From Clostridium swellfunianum (GTDB lineage Bacteria > Bacillota > Clostridia > Clostridiales > Clostridiaceae), in contig NZ_JAMOFV010000006.1 in NCBI RefSeq assembly GCF_023656515.1, forward strand, positions 4,667,735-4,731,734: DNA of 64,000 bases, given 5' to 3'. Under the pieces are notes generated by a model. It saw only the letters and a list, made by a program, of their open reading frames with translations. It was not told the DNA's origin and ran no database searches. A program made the position numbers and the translations under genes. Below, in pieces: positions 1-8,753 of the stretch. Every line of letters starts with the position of its first letter. Position 1 is the stretch's first letter.

Positions 1-611
1 TTGTGAATAAGTTCTCCTGACTCAGCATAAACTGATTTGCACTTGCTGCCTGTGAACCAATTCATTAGGTCTGCCACATGAACTGTATGATCCATAACAG
101 CTCCTCCTCCTGCCAAATCCTTATCTAGGAACCAGCCTGAAGGAATTTTGCCATGGTTTATTCCTGTTATGCACAGTATTTCACCTATTTCTCCTCTATC
201 AACTGCTTGCTTTGCTTCTATAACAGCTTGATTAAATCTCATTGGAAAAGCTGTAAGAAGCTTAACATTGTTTTCCTTTGCTGCATTAATCATTGCTTCA
301 GCATCTTCATAGTTTGTTGCAAAAGGTTTTTCAACAATAATATGCTTTTTTGCTTTTGCAGCAGCAACCACAGTTTCTGCATGAAGCTTGTTGCAGGTAC
401 AAACTATTACTCCATCTATGTCGGTGTTTAGAAGCTCCTTATAGTCCTTATAATAGATTGTATTAAAGGCTTCAGCCATTTTTGTTCCTCTTTCAAGGTC
501 GCTGTCTGCTATGCCTGCCAGCTCTACCTCAGGAATATTCTTTAATGCATTTGTATAGCTTACTGCATGCATATGTTCAAAGCTAATAACTCCGATTTTT
601 ATCTTATCCAT
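1..611 (-). CDS. Gfo/Idh/MocA-family oxidoreductase (3' end outside window)
   Basis: Partial gene: about 203 N-terminal residues are visible and the C-terminus lies beyond the window. The fold is an NAD(P)-dependent sugar or cyclitol dehydrogenase: an N-terminal Rossmann domain, the family signature EKP at residues 94-96 (Lys95 is the usual catalytic or substrate-contacting lysine), and GGGAVMDHTVHVADLMNW at about 168-185, holding the second conserved histidine region. The usual glycine-rich nucleotide loop is replaced by GVISFEHMHA, a variant within the family. Its ATG overlaps the stop of the previous gene (TAATG), and the AGGAGG ribosome site lies inside that gene, so the two are translationally coupled. 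The substrate is unknown; context suggests a sugar delivered by the ABC importer. Confidence 0.88.
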   Translation of the reverse strand, partial: MDKIKIGVISFEHMHAVSYTNALKNIPEVELAGIADSDLERGTKMAEAFNTIYYKDYKELLNTDIDGVIVCTCNKLHAETVVAAAKAKKHIIVEKPFATNYEDAEAMINAAKENNVKLLTAFPMRFNQAVIEAKQAVDRGEIGEILCITGINHGKIPSGWFLDKDLAGGGAVMDHTVHVADLMNWFTGSKCKSVYAESGELIH

Positions 612-1612
612 TACTTATCCCCTCCTAAGGTCACTGGTGCTGCATTTTTTGATGCCTCAATTGCTGCTAGGCTTATCTTAAGTGCATTTACCGCTTCTTC
701 ACCTGTTACAAGAGGCTCTCTGTTTTCTATTATAGAACTGATAAATTCTTGTATTTCCATGGTATAAGGTTCCTGAGAGCTTGAAAGAGGGCTGTCTAAG
801 GCTACTTTAATTCCAGTACCATTTGGAATATGCTTAACTATAGGTGAGCTTTTTCTGCTGTCAAGCTCTAGCTGACCTTCTGTACCAATAAGCTCAAGAG
901 TTGTTCCAAAGGTTGCTCCGTCTGGATATGCCCAGCTGCCTTCTACGTGAGCTATTGCACCGTTTTTTAGCCTTAAAGTCACAAGACAGTGCTCTTTTTT
1001 CTCTACCTTTCCATTAAAGCTTCTAGCATATACCCTTTCCACTTCTCCAAAATTGTAGCTTATCCAGTCAAAGTCATGTATGATAAGGTCTAAAAGAGGA
1101 CCTCCGCTTAGGTCATAATTAGAGTACCAGTTATTCCAGTTCCAAGATGGAAATGCTCCTGTTCTAGTTGCCCTTATAAGCTTTACGTCACCTATTCTTC
1201 CGCTTTTAACTACCTCTGCTGCATGCTTATAGGCTGGGAAAAATCTTACTACGTGGCCTACAGAAAACTTAACCCCTCTATCTGACGCAGCCTTTACCAT
1301 AGCTTCTGCATCTTCAACCTTTAGAGCTATAGGCTTTTCGCAAAATACATGCTTTCCCATTTCTATTGCTTTTAGCGCAAATTCCTTATGAAGGTAAGTT
1401 GGAAGGCATATATCTACTACATCTATTTCTTCGCTTCTCATCATTTCCTCAAAGTCTTTATAATAGTTGGCATTGTGCTGGGAGGCTATAGCTGTTCCTT
1501 TTTCTTCTCTCAAATCGCAAACAGCTACAAGCTTAGCTCCTTCTATGCTTTTATAGCCGTTTCCATGTACACCTCCCATTACACCTGCACCTAACAAAGC
1601 TACCTTTAACAT
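611..1612 (-). CDS. Gfo/Idh/MocA-family oxidoreductase
   Basis: A complete protein of about 333 residues, typical for the family. It has a Rossmann loop GAGVMG at residues 8-13, EKP at 92-94, and a C-terminal alpha/beta substrate domain. These enzymes oxidise or reduce sugars, inositols and related polyols with NAD(P). An in-frame start lies 21 bases upstream, but AAAGGAG is correctly spaced only for the start at 1612, which also aligns with the family. It lies 24 bases after the PHP gene and is coupled to a second, divergent copy of the same family. Paired oxidoreductases of this type often act in successive steps, for example oxidation then re-reduction through a keto intermediate; that is inference here. 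Confidence 0.9.
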   Translation of the reverse strand: MLKVALLGAGVMGGVHGNGYKSIEGAKLVAVCDLREEKGTAIASQHNANYYKDFEEMMRSEEIDVVDICLPTYLHKEFALKAIEMGKHVFCEKPIALKVEDAEAMVKAASDRGVKFSVGHVVRFFPAYKHAAEVVKSGRIGDVKLIRATRTGAFPSWNWNNWYSNYDLSGGPLLDLIIHDFDWISYNFGEVERVYARSFNGKVEKKEHCLVTLRLKNGAIAHVEGSWAYPDGATFGTTLELIGTEGQLELDSRKSSPIVKHIPNGTGIKVALDSPLSSSQEPYTMEIQEFISSIIENREPLVTGEEAVNALKISLAAIEASKNAAPVTLGGDK

Positions 1613-1636
1613 CTTCTGTCTCCTTTCAATCAAGCT

Positions 1637-2413
1637 TTATATATTTTTTACAAACTGCTGGTTTTCAGCGTTAAATTTTCTTAGCATTTTTTCTGCCCAG
1701 GCTATATTTCCTACCTTGGAAAGACCATGAGCATCACTACCAAAACTAAGTTTTATATCTTCTTTTATAAGCTTTTCTATTACCCACTCTCTTGGAGTGC
1801 TTGTTGCACAATGAAGTTCATAGGCCTTCTTTGATTTTTTCAAAGCTTTTGTTAATTCATCTATATATTTTTCATCAAAATATTTGTTTGCTATCTTTAA
1901 GGCTAGTGCTATTCTGCCTTCAAAGTCAGTTGTGTTTGGCACTAAAAGTTCTCTATAGGGCAGATAAGCCTCAGCATGTCCCAGTATATCTCCTCCAGCT
2001 GCTGCCATGTTCAATACCTTTTCCTTATAGCTCTCCCAATAGCAGTCGTCGAAATAATTTCCCGGGATTAGTTCCTTGTGGTACTCAACGTAATGTGGGC
2101 TTGTTATAATAAGCTCACAGCTTTCTATAACCTTATCGCTTAACCTTAAGTTTCCTTTGTAATCAGTACAGGTTTCAAGTCCGCATAAAACTCTTTGCCC
2201 AACTTCTTCTGCATAGGTTTTTATTTGCTTAAAAAACTTTAAAAGCTCTTCTTCCTTCAAGCAGTTAACCCTTGGGTTAGGGTCATAAGGATCAAAGTGA
2301 TCCGTTATAGCAATACAGTCTAGTCCAAGTTCTTTGGCTCTGTCTATAACCTGTTTATAGGTTGGCTCTCCATCTGAAAAAGTAGTATGCATATGATAAT
2401 CTATTTTAAGCAT
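1637..2413 (-). CDS. PHP-domain phosphoesterase (histidinol-phosphatase-like)
   Basis: A 258-residue protein with PHP metal-binding motifs: HMH at residues 7-9 (DYHMHTTFSDGE), AITDHFD near 35, HAEAY in the middle and GSDAH near the C-terminus. PHP enzymes hydrolyse phosphate esters at a trinuclear metal centre; HisJ-type histidinol phosphatases are the closest familiar relatives. There is no his operon here. It lies 9 bases after an ABC permease and before two sugar oxidoreductases, so a sugar-phosphate or other phosphoester from the imported compound is the more likely substrate (inference). The ATG has AGGAGG at good spacing. Confidence 0.82.
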   Translation of the reverse strand: MLKIDYHMHTTFSDGEPTYKQVIDRAKELGLDCIAITDHFDPYDPNPRVNCLKEEELLKFFKQIKTYAEEVGQRVLCGLETCTDYKGNLRLSDKVIESCELIITSPHYVEYHKELIPGNYFDDCYWESYKEKVLNMAAAGGDILGHAEAYLPYRELLVPNTTDFEGRIALALKIANKYFDEKYIDELTKALKKSKKAYELHCATSTPREWVIEKLIKEDIKLSFGSDAHGLSKVGNIAWAEKMLRKFNAENQQFVKNI

Positions 2414-2422
2414 GCAATCCTC

Positions 2423-3247
2423 CTATTCTTTTACACCTGATAAAGATATTCCGGTAACAAAATATTTTTGGAAAGCTATATATACTGCAAGTACAGGAAT
2501 TATTGCCAAACAAGCTGCAGCCATTTTTAAATTATAAGCATCGTAGTACTGGCTTGAGAATTTGGCAACAGCCAGAGGCAGGGTTCTTATCTTATCGCTG
2601 CCTACTATTAAAAGAGGCCATTGGAACGCATTCCAGCTTCCAATAAACTTGTTTATAGTTATAACAGCTATTACCGGTTTTACTAAAGGAAGCACTAGCT
2701 TTCTAAAGATTTTAAATTCACCAGCTCCATCAATTCTTGCAGCTTCAATAAGAGCTGTAGGAATTGTTTCCATGAAGTTTTTAGCCAGGAATATGGCAAA
2801 AGCATCTGCAAGACCTGGAATTATAAGTCCTGCATAGGTATTTACCAGGTTTGCCTTATAAGCCATTATATAAAGTGGAATTATGGTAGCTACCCAAGGT
2901 ACCATAGTTGTAGATAGAATCACCATAAACAACACTTTTTTACCTTTGAAATTGTATTTTGCAAAGCCATAGCCCGCCATAGTAACTATAAAAATATTAA
3001 AAATAACCTGTACTACCGTTACAAAAATACTGTTGAAATAATACAGCCCAAAGTTGCCTTTCTTGAAAAGCTCAATATAGTTATCCAAAATAAACTTCTT
3101 AGGAAATATTTTAGGCGGCAGCAAGTAAAATTCATCTATAGTTTTAAAGGAAGAAAAAATCATCCATATAAAGGGTACTGCTACTAAAAGAGCTCCTATA
3201 CAAAGCATTAGCAAAAGAATAATTTTATTTGATATTTTTCTTTTCAC
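2423..3247 (-). CDS. carbohydrate ABC transporter permease (MalG/CUT1 type)
   Basis: A 274-residue integral membrane protein with about six hydrophobic segments and the cytoplasmic EAA loop (EAARIDGAGEFKIFRKLVLP) that docks the ATPase. It matches MalG/UgpE-type inner permeases of CUT1 sugar importers. It starts with GTG behind a GGGGGG ribosome site, 11 bases after the partner permease. No ATPase gene is present in the operon, so the importer probably borrows a shared MsmK-type ATPase encoded elsewhere, as is common in Firmicutes. Confidence 0.92.
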   Translation of the reverse strand: MKRKISNKIILLLMLCIGALLVAVPFIWMIFSSFKTIDEFYLLPPKIFPKKFILDNYIELFKKGNFGLYYFNSIFVTVVQVIFNIFIVTMAGYGFAKYNFKGKKVLFMVILSTTMVPWVATIIPLYIMAYKANLVNTYAGLIIPGLADAFAIFLAKNFMETIPTALIEAARIDGAGEFKIFRKLVLPLVKPVIAVITINKFIGSWNAFQWPLLIVGSDKIRTLPLAVAKFSSQYYDAYNLKMAAACLAIIPVLAVYIAFQKYFVTGISLSGVKE

Positions 3248-3258
3248 CTTTGTCCCCC

Positions 3259-4176
3259 CTATTCCACATCTACTTTCATAACCCTATACTGAATTAAGGT
3301 TATGATAAGGATTACTACAAAAAGCACGAAGGACATTGCGCTTGCATAACCCATCTCTGAGCTTGAAAAGCCTTTTTCGTAAATATAATTTACAACTGTA
3401 TTTGTGCTCTTTAAAGGTCCCTTTAACATAAAGGTTTCCTGGAATATCATAAATACCCCAATAACATTTGTTATTAAAAGGTATATGTTAGCTGGTCTAA
3501 GTAATGGGAAGGTTATAAATCTAAATTTTTGCCATGCATTTGCTCCATCTATGGAAGCTGCCTCTTTAAGCTCGTCCGGCACATCCTGAAGTCCTGCAAG
3601 ATATATAAGCATGGCGGCACCAAAGCCCTTCCATACCTTAAATATAATTACCGACATAACTGAGGTTTTAGCATCAGTTACCCAGCCTATTCCTGGGATG
3701 CCGATTAGTTGTAGTATGCTATTAAAAAGTCCAAAGCTTGGTTGGTAAAACCAATCAAATAGTATCGCTGCTGCAATAGTTGAAGTTATTACAGGAGAGT
3801 AAAATATTACTCTGAATACTGTCATCCCTTTTATTTTGCTGTTTAAAAGCAGAGCTGATAAAAGTCCAAAAAACATAACTAGTGGAACATATATAAAAAA
3901 TTTACCCATTGTAATTAGAGAAGTGAAAAATTCTTTATCCTCTAACAGGTTTTTGTAGTTTTCAAGGCCTATAAAATGCATTTTAGGGGTTAGCGCTGAC
4001 CAATCTGTAAAGCTTATAGGCAGAGCCATAATTGCTGGTACTAAGGTAACTATGCAGATGTATATAACTGCTGGTGCTATAAAGATATAGGGAGCTATTT
4101 TAGTTGGGTTTAATTTTCTTTTTGCTGACTTAGGTTTTTGAGGCACCATATTTACTGCACTTAGCTTAGCTTTCAT
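3259..4176 (-). CDS. carbohydrate ABC transporter permease (MalF/UgpA-like)
   Basis: A 305-residue membrane protein with six predicted membrane segments and the EAA motif EAASIDGANAWQKFRFITFP around residue 205-225, as in MalF/UgpA permeases. The N-terminal 30 residues are basic and cytoplasmic. It sits between the binding protein and the second permease in the standard CUT1 order. The start at 4176 has GAAAGGAAG upstream. A stem-loop separates it from the binding-protein gene. Confidence 0.92.
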   Translation of the reverse strand: MKAKLSAVNMVPQKPKSAKRKLNPTKIAPYIFIAPAVIYICIVTLVPAIMALPISFTDWSALTPKMHFIGLENYKNLLEDKEFFTSLITMGKFFIYVPLVMFFGLLSALLLNSKIKGMTVFRVIFYSPVITSTIAAAILFDWFYQPSFGLFNSILQLIGIPGIGWVTDAKTSVMSVIIFKVWKGFGAAMLIYLAGLQDVPDELKEAASIDGANAWQKFRFITFPLLRPANIYLLITNVIGVFMIFQETFMLKGPLKSTNTVVNYIYEKGFSSSEMGYASAMSFVLFVVILIITLIQYRVMKVDVE

Positions 4177-4198
4177 ATATTCACTTCCTTTCTAAAGA

Positions 4199-4235
4199 AG
4201 GATGGAGAATACGGATTTTCTCCCTTCCCCATCCT
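4199..4235 (-). promoter_or_regulatory. intercistronic stem-loop between binding protein and permease genes
   Basis: AGGATGG pairs with CCATCCT, with inner GGAGAA/TTCTCC pairing, in the 74-base gap between the binding-protein stop and the permease start. There is no U-run. Such hairpins typically stabilise the binding-protein mRNA or attenuate downstream permease expression, giving more binding protein than permease. That role is inferred from position. Confidence 0.5.
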
Positions 4236-4250
4236 GTTGTAAGTCAAAGT

Positions 4251-5528
4251 TTATTTCAAGTCTTTTGCTATTTCCTTATTTAAGTCGTCCTGCATTTGCT
4301 TTAGAGTTTCCTTAAGAGGTGCATCTGTTAATATAAGCTTTTCAAAGGCAGTTGACCAAATAGTATTAAGTGAACCTGACTGCAGGTAGCCTACTGCAGA
4401 ATCATTTAATGAGGATATAAGAAGTTTTATGTTTGGATCTGCTGTAAGTTCAGCATCATTTAATAATGCCTTTCTTCCTGGAAGCTCACCAGTTTCTTTT
4501 GTCCATTTCTTTTGAACCTCTGCGCTGGTTAAGTATTCTATCCACTTTGTTGCAGCCTTTGAGTCTGCTTTCTTAGACATACTGTATGCCCAAGAAGTAA
4601 CAATTGTAGTGTTCTTGCCAGCCTTAGCAGGTATTAAGCCTATGCCTAGCTTTACATTAGGTGCTGTTTTCTTTAAGTTTCCTAGCATAGCTGGGTGTCC
4701 AAGCATCATAGAAACCTTTCCTTGTCTGAAGCCTTCCCAGTTCTTTAGGAATTTTGTATCATAAACCTTGTCAACCTTATAGGCATCAACCATAAATTTA
4801 ATTGCTTCTACTGATTTTTCGTCATCAGCAAAAACATATTTTCCATTGCTGTCAACAAGCTTTCCGCCATTTTGAACCATTAAAGCCTGAACCTCTGGAT
4901 TATAGCCTTTTTCTCCCCAGCCTGACTGAGTCATTTTTCCGCCTTCAGACTTTGTAAGCTTCTTTGCCCACTCTCTCATTTCATCCCAAGTTTTTGGTCC
5001 TTTTTCAGCATCAAGACCTGCAGCTGAAACAAGATCCTTATTCCAATATAAAACTATTGTTTGAATATCTGTTGGAAGACCGTAGTATTTTCCGTCTACT
5101 GTAAGACCATCTACTGCTGCTGATATGAAGTCGTTCTTTACATTGTTTGTAGGCAATACACTTTCATCAAGAGGCTTAATTGAACCTACCTTAGCAAGTC
5201 TGCTTATAAAGCCTGATTGTACTTGGAATACATCCGGTGCAGCATCAGTTGCTAGAGAGGATATAAGCTTTGTAAAGTAATCTGCCTCTGGAATGAATTC
5301 CAGCTTAACTTCTATGTTCTTATTTTTTTCCATAAAATCTTTAGCAAGATTTTGCATCATGGTATCTCTTGCCTGGCTGCTGTGCTGCCAATAAGTTAGT
5401 GTTACTTTTTTGTCCTCGCCTGGCTTAGCATTAGCTGGTTCCTCAGGCTTATTTGCTTTACAGCCCATAAGCATTGTTCCTACCAGTAATGAAGAAAGGA
5501 TTAAACTAAGTACCTTTTTACTTTTCAT
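4251..5528 (-). CDS. sugar ABC transporter substrate-binding lipoprotein
   Basis: A 425-residue extracellular solute-binding protein, family 1. A signal peptide ends in lipobox LMGC with the lipid-attached cysteine at residue 23, followed by a hydrophilic linker (KPEEPANAKPGEDKK). The body has the features of sugar-binding proteins: VTLTYWQHSS near the start, LPTDIQTIVLYWNKDL, and PALWY-type aromatic-rich segments. It captures the substrate outside the membrane for the two permeases downstream. The gene follows the ROK regulator by 34 bases and has a GGGGGAAATGT leader before ATG. Confidence 0.92.
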   Translation of the reverse strand: MKSKKVLSLILSSLLVGTMLMGCKANKPEEPANAKPGEDKKVTLTYWQHSSQARDTMMQNLAKDFMEKNKNIEVKLEFIPEADYFTKLISSLATDAAPDVFQVQSGFISRLAKVGSIKPLDESVLPTNNVKNDFISAAVDGLTVDGKYYGLPTDIQTIVLYWNKDLVSAAGLDAEKGPKTWDEMREWAKKLTKSEGGKMTQSGWGEKGYNPEVQALMVQNGGKLVDSNGKYVFADDEKSVEAIKFMVDAYKVDKVYDTKFLKNWEGFRQGKVSMMLGHPAMLGNLKKTAPNVKLGIGLIPAKAGKNTTIVTSWAYSMSKKADSKAATKWIEYLTSAEVQKKWTKETGELPGRKALLNDAELTADPNIKLLISSLNDSAVGYLQSGSLNTIWSTAFEKLILTDAPLKETLKQMQDDLNKEIAKDLK

Positions 5529-5562
5529 ACATTTCCCCCCACTTTTTCTTATCTATAAATTT

Positions 5563-6756
5563 TTATATTAAAGCCGTTGGCTTAAATATCATTTTTTCAA
5601 ACACTTCGTTAGCAAGTCCTAGAAGCGATGATTTGTAGCCTAGCTTTGAAAATTCAACCTTAACCTTACTGTTATAAGGTCTTAATGCTCTTCTTGCCGT
5701 TGAATCCTTAACTAGGTCAAGTATATCCCAGCTGCAGCCTGTTAAAGGCCCTCCAACTATTACAAGCTCCGGGTTAAATAAATTTATTACATTTGCACAA
5801 GCTACCCCAATTAATTCCGCCTGCTCCTTTAAAACCATTAAAGCAGCTGGATCCTCTTGATTGGAATAGTTAACAATATCTTTAAATTTTAAAGAGCTTA
5901 TATTTTGCATTTCAGTTTGCATGCCGCCTTCAATTAGTTCATTTAGTCTCTTCAAAACTGGCAGCTCAGAAATTACAGTTCCAAGGCAGCCCCTATTTCC
6001 ACATCTGCATAGAGCACCATTTATGTCTACAACAATATGTCCAAGCTCCATTCCACCATAGGGCAGTCTAAATAGCTTCTGTGAATTTACATAAGCCATA
6101 CCAACTCCATTTTCTACTAATATATAAGCAAAGTCTTTATAGCCTTCACCTATTCCAAAGTGCTGCTCCCCTAAGGCTAAAGCATCTGCATCCTTAAAAA
6201 TAATGGCATCTGTCCCTAATAAATTCTTTATTGTCTCTGATATATTGAAGTTTTTTAGATGAAGACTTGCTGAGTATAGGATTATCCCATTTTCATAATC
6301 TATAACTCCTGGGGTACTCACCCCTACTCCAACTATTTTTTCCACATACTCTGGATATTTGTCTTTAATTGTACTTATTATTTCCTGTAAAACCCTTTCA
6401 GCTGCTGCTTCACTGTCAATTTTTCCTATGCATTCTTTTATGCACACAATGCTGCAGGATAGGTCTACCAAAGCATAAGTTGCTCCATTAGTAGTTAGCC
6501 TTATTGCAAGGGCATAAGCTGCCTGAGGATTTAACCCCATCATAACAGGTCTTCTTCCTCCATTTGATTCTCCAACTCTTAACTCAGTTACAAGCTTTTT
6601 GGTTATAAGCTCTGAGGTTATTGCAGACACTGTTGTTGGACTTAATTTTGTTTGTTCAGCTAAGTCAATTCTTGAAATTTCCTTGTTTTTTCTTATGAGC
6701 TCTAGAATAACGCTTCTGTTTACTAGCTTTAAAGTTTCTTGATCTGCTTTTTTCAT
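5563..6756 (-). CDS. ROK-family transcriptional regulator
   Basis: A 397-residue protein. Residues about 15-60 form a winged helix-turn-helix (ISRIDLAEQTKLSPTTVSAI), followed by a ROK sugar-kinase-like domain with the zinc motif: His240, then CRCGNRGC with cysteines at 250, 252 and 257. The glutamate normally found just after the last cysteine (GCLE/GCWE) is replaced: here it reads GCLGT. NagC/XylR-type members bind DNA and release it on binding a sugar. It lies inside the operon between the phosphodiesterase and binding-protein genes, so it probably autoregulates the whole operon. The ribosome site is weak. Confidence 0.88.
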   Translation of the reverse strand: MKKADQETLKLVNRSVILELIRKNKEISRIDLAEQTKLSPTTVSAITSELITKKLVTELRVGESNGGRRPVMMGLNPQAAYALAIRLTTNGATYALVDLSCSIVCIKECIGKIDSEAAAERVLQEIISTIKDKYPEYVEKIVGVGVSTPGVIDYENGIILYSASLHLKNFNISETIKNLLGTDAIIFKDADALALGEQHFGIGEGYKDFAYILVENGVGMAYVNSQKLFRLPYGGMELGHIVVDINGALCRCGNRGCLGTVISELPVLKRLNELIEGGMQTEMQNISSLKFKDIVNYSNQEDPAALMVLKEQAELIGVACANVINLFNPELVIVGGPLTGCSWDILDLVKDSTARRALRPYNSKVKVEFSKLGYKSSLLGLANEVFEKMIFKPTALI

Positions 6757-6793
6757 ACAACCACACTTTCTTTTATCACTGGAAAAAGTAACT

Positions 6794-8053
6794 TCACTTA
6801 AGTATGCTCTTTAGTATCTTTCCCCTACTGTTTGCTGGCAGCGGAAGGCTTAAAGCTGTACATATAGTAGGAATAAAATCAATATTATTAACCTTTTCCA
6901 TGCATTTATAATTTTGTTTAAAATAATTTCCTTTTAACACCCCAAAGATATGTTGTGCCTTCTCGTTTAAGCTGTCATGAGCACCGCCTAGTAGAAAGCT
7001 GTTTTTTTCGCCTAAATGAAAATGATAAGGCGGCTTAGGTGAAACCAATATATCTGCAAAGAATTCAGCAGTTCCTCTTTCAGATAAATCATATTTAGTA
7101 AGTACGGTTTCCACATATTCTTCCTGCTGCAAAGCTTTTTTGATTTCTTCTAATTTGTTTTTACAGCTATCTTTAAAATACAGTTGAAGCTGTACACCAG
7201 CAGATACCGCTATAACCTCATTCTCTTCAAGTTCTCCTTGCTGTCCTTCCTTATCAAGTGCCTTTACACTTGCATAACTAAGAGCCTTAAGTGCTTGTGA
7301 TAATGCATCAAAACAGCTCTTTCCCTTGTATGGAACCATTCCATGATCTGTTGTTAGGAGTATTGTTGTTTTGTCATATATATTTAGGGCTTTTAGCTTA
7401 TCAATTAACTCTCCAAGCATTTTATCCATTTGAAGCAACCTGTTTACTACATTCCTTACTCTTCCCTTTTCTGTAAAAGCCCTAAGCTTTCCTCTCTTAT
7501 AAAGCTGATTATGACCAATTGAATCTAAGTCATCAACATATAAAAATATAACCCTTGGAAGCTCTTCATAAGAAAAGGCTTTATCCTTAGAAATTATTTC
7601 TTTTCCCTCAAGCAGCTTAAAAAGCTCCTTGAATCTATTTTTATAATCTCCTCCCGGCTGTATATATAGTCTATTTTTTTCATCCCACTGAGCACCTTTT
7701 TCAAGAAGAGCAAACTGCTGCACTGATACAAAGGGTATATTTTCCCTATACAATACCTGCCCTATGGTTTCAGCAGAATTTTTTCTTCGGCATAAAATAA
7801 GCTTTTTCTCTTCCTTGGAGTAATATTTGTATACGTTTTCTGTATGCTCAGAATAAGAGCCGCTCACTATTGCCGACTGCATGGGATAAGTTATAGAAGG
7901 TATTCCCGTATATAGCTTTTCAAAAAAGACACCTTCTTTTATTAAGCTGTTTAGGTTTGTTGTGCCTTTATAAGTATCCGAGTTAGCTATATCATAATAA
8001 TACCTGCCGAAGCCATCCCAATTAATGTAAATAAGGTATTCGTCATTTTTCAT
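6794..8053 (-). CDS. alkaline-phosphatase-superfamily phosphodiesterase / nucleotide pyrophosphatase-like protein
   Basis: A 419-residue member of the type I phosphodiesterase/NPP branch. Visible metal and nucleophile features: an N-terminal Asp in INWDGFGRYYYD, the Thr/Ser region GIPSITYPMQSAIVSG, and a C-terminal metal site TTDHGMVP. A further conserved GGAHDS lies near residue 350. No signal peptide is seen, so it probably acts in the cytoplasm. It is the first gene after the promoter at 8182-8210 and lies 37 bases before the ROK regulator. It likely hydrolyses a phosphodiester or phosphomonoester taken up by the operon; the exact substrate cannot be read from sequence. Confidence 0.78.
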   Translation of the reverse strand: MKNDEYLIYINWDGFGRYYYDIANSDTYKGTTNLNSLIKEGVFFEKLYTGIPSITYPMQSAIVSGSYSEHTENVYKYYSKEEKKLILCRRKNSAETIGQVLYRENIPFVSVQQFALLEKGAQWDEKNRLYIQPGGDYKNRFKELFKLLEGKEIISKDKAFSYEELPRVIFLYVDDLDSIGHNQLYKRGKLRAFTEKGRVRNVVNRLLQMDKMLGELIDKLKALNIYDKTTILLTTDHGMVPYKGKSCFDALSQALKALSYASVKALDKEGQQGELEENEVIAVSAGVQLQLYFKDSCKNKLEEIKKALQQEEYVETVLTKYDLSERGTAEFFADILVSPKPPYHFHLGEKNSFLLGGAHDSLNEKAQHIFGVLKGNYFKQNYKCMEKVNNIDFIPTICTALSLPLPANSRGKILKSILK

Positions 8054-8181
8054 ATAAATTCACCACTTTTTAAACCCACTGGATTAAGTTTTCAAAAATA
8101 AAAACCTTTTTGGTTATATTTATTTTTATTCTAGCGATTTGTTAAATATGATAAATACTTGTAAATCTATTTCCTATGTTT

Positions 8182-8210
8182 AGTATAACAACTTGTCCTA
8201 TTGCAGTCAA
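8182..8210 (-). promoter_or_regulatory. sigma-A-type promoter of the phosphodiesterase/ROK/ABC operon
   Basis: On the minus strand TTGACT (8205-8210) and TATACT (8182-8187) are separated by exactly 17 bases, about 130 bases before the first gene. The spacer contains GGACAAGTTGT, and a second GGACAACAATTTT lies upstream at 8240-8252; these short related motifs could be a regulator site, possibly for the ROK protein (inference). Confidence 0.7.
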
Positions 8211-8258
8211 TAATAAATTCAGAAAATTTTAAAATGTAAAGGACAACAATTTTAAAAA

Positions 8259-8318
8259 GGACTGTCTCAAAATTTAGTTTAGCATAAAATTACCGCTGAA
8301 ATATATTTTGACGCAGCC
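8259..8318. repeat. internally deleted remnant of a giant-hairpin element with IS-like ends
   Basis: GGACTGTCTCAAAAT at the left and ATATTTTGACGCAGCCC at the right form terminal inverted repeats. The left arm continues as a near copy of the left arm of the element at 30282-30546, but the whole interior is missing, leaving about 60 bp. The ends resemble the terminal repeats of IS1182-type elements. Confidence 0.6.
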
Positions 8319-8347
8319 CCTTCAGCATTTAATTTATATTTCTAAGC

Positions 8348-8632
8348 TTAATAATCTACAGCCGCTGAGCCCTGAAGCATTGGCTTTAAGTTAGCCAGCA
8401 CATGCTCAACATGGAAAGGATGTACTTGATAGGCATCCATTTCTTCCTTGCTGTCAAACCTTGTGATTAAGGCTACATCATAGGATCTTTGTGTATGTAA
8501 AAGGTCCACTCCAACCTCAAGATATTTTAATTGAGGTATTTGTCCTTCCATAGCTAGAAGTATATTTTTTGCTTTCTCAGCATTTTCTTGCGTAGGGTCT
8601 GCTAGTTTAAAGAATACTATGTGTGTAAACAT
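8348..8632 (-). CDS. Dabb-family (stress-responsive alpha/beta-barrel) protein
   Basis: A 94-residue protein that fits one Dabb ferredoxin-like domain: it starts MFTHIVFFKL, holds TRFDSKEEMDAYQVHPFHVEHV near residues 55-80 and ends VDY. The pattern FxSxxxxxxYxxHPxHxxV is diagnostic of the family. Members form dimeric barrels; biochemical roles vary and are mostly unknown in bacteria. AAGGAGG lies at good spacing before ATG. It is divergent from the chromate transporter genes. Confidence 0.9.
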   Translation of the reverse strand: MFTHIVFFKLADPTQENAEKAKNILLAMEGQIPQLKYLEVGVDLLHTQRSYDVALITRFDSKEEMDAYQVHPFHVEHVLANLKPMLQGSAAVDY

Positions 8633-8702
8633 TTTCTTACCTCCTTGCTTTCGTATGCTTACATTTTATCAGAATAGTTTATAGAATTCTAGAAAATTAT
8701 GC

Positions 8703-8708
8703 TATAAT
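8703..8708 (+). promoter_or_regulatory. probable -10 box of the chromate transporter operon
   Basis: TATAAT lies 46 bases before the TTG start of the first chromate transporter gene. No good -35 hexamer is visible at 17 bases (TATAGA/TTATAG at best). Confidence 0.4.
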
Positions 8709-8753
8709 AATACTCGTGTTCAAATTCTTTAATTTCAGAAATGGGGTGTTGAT

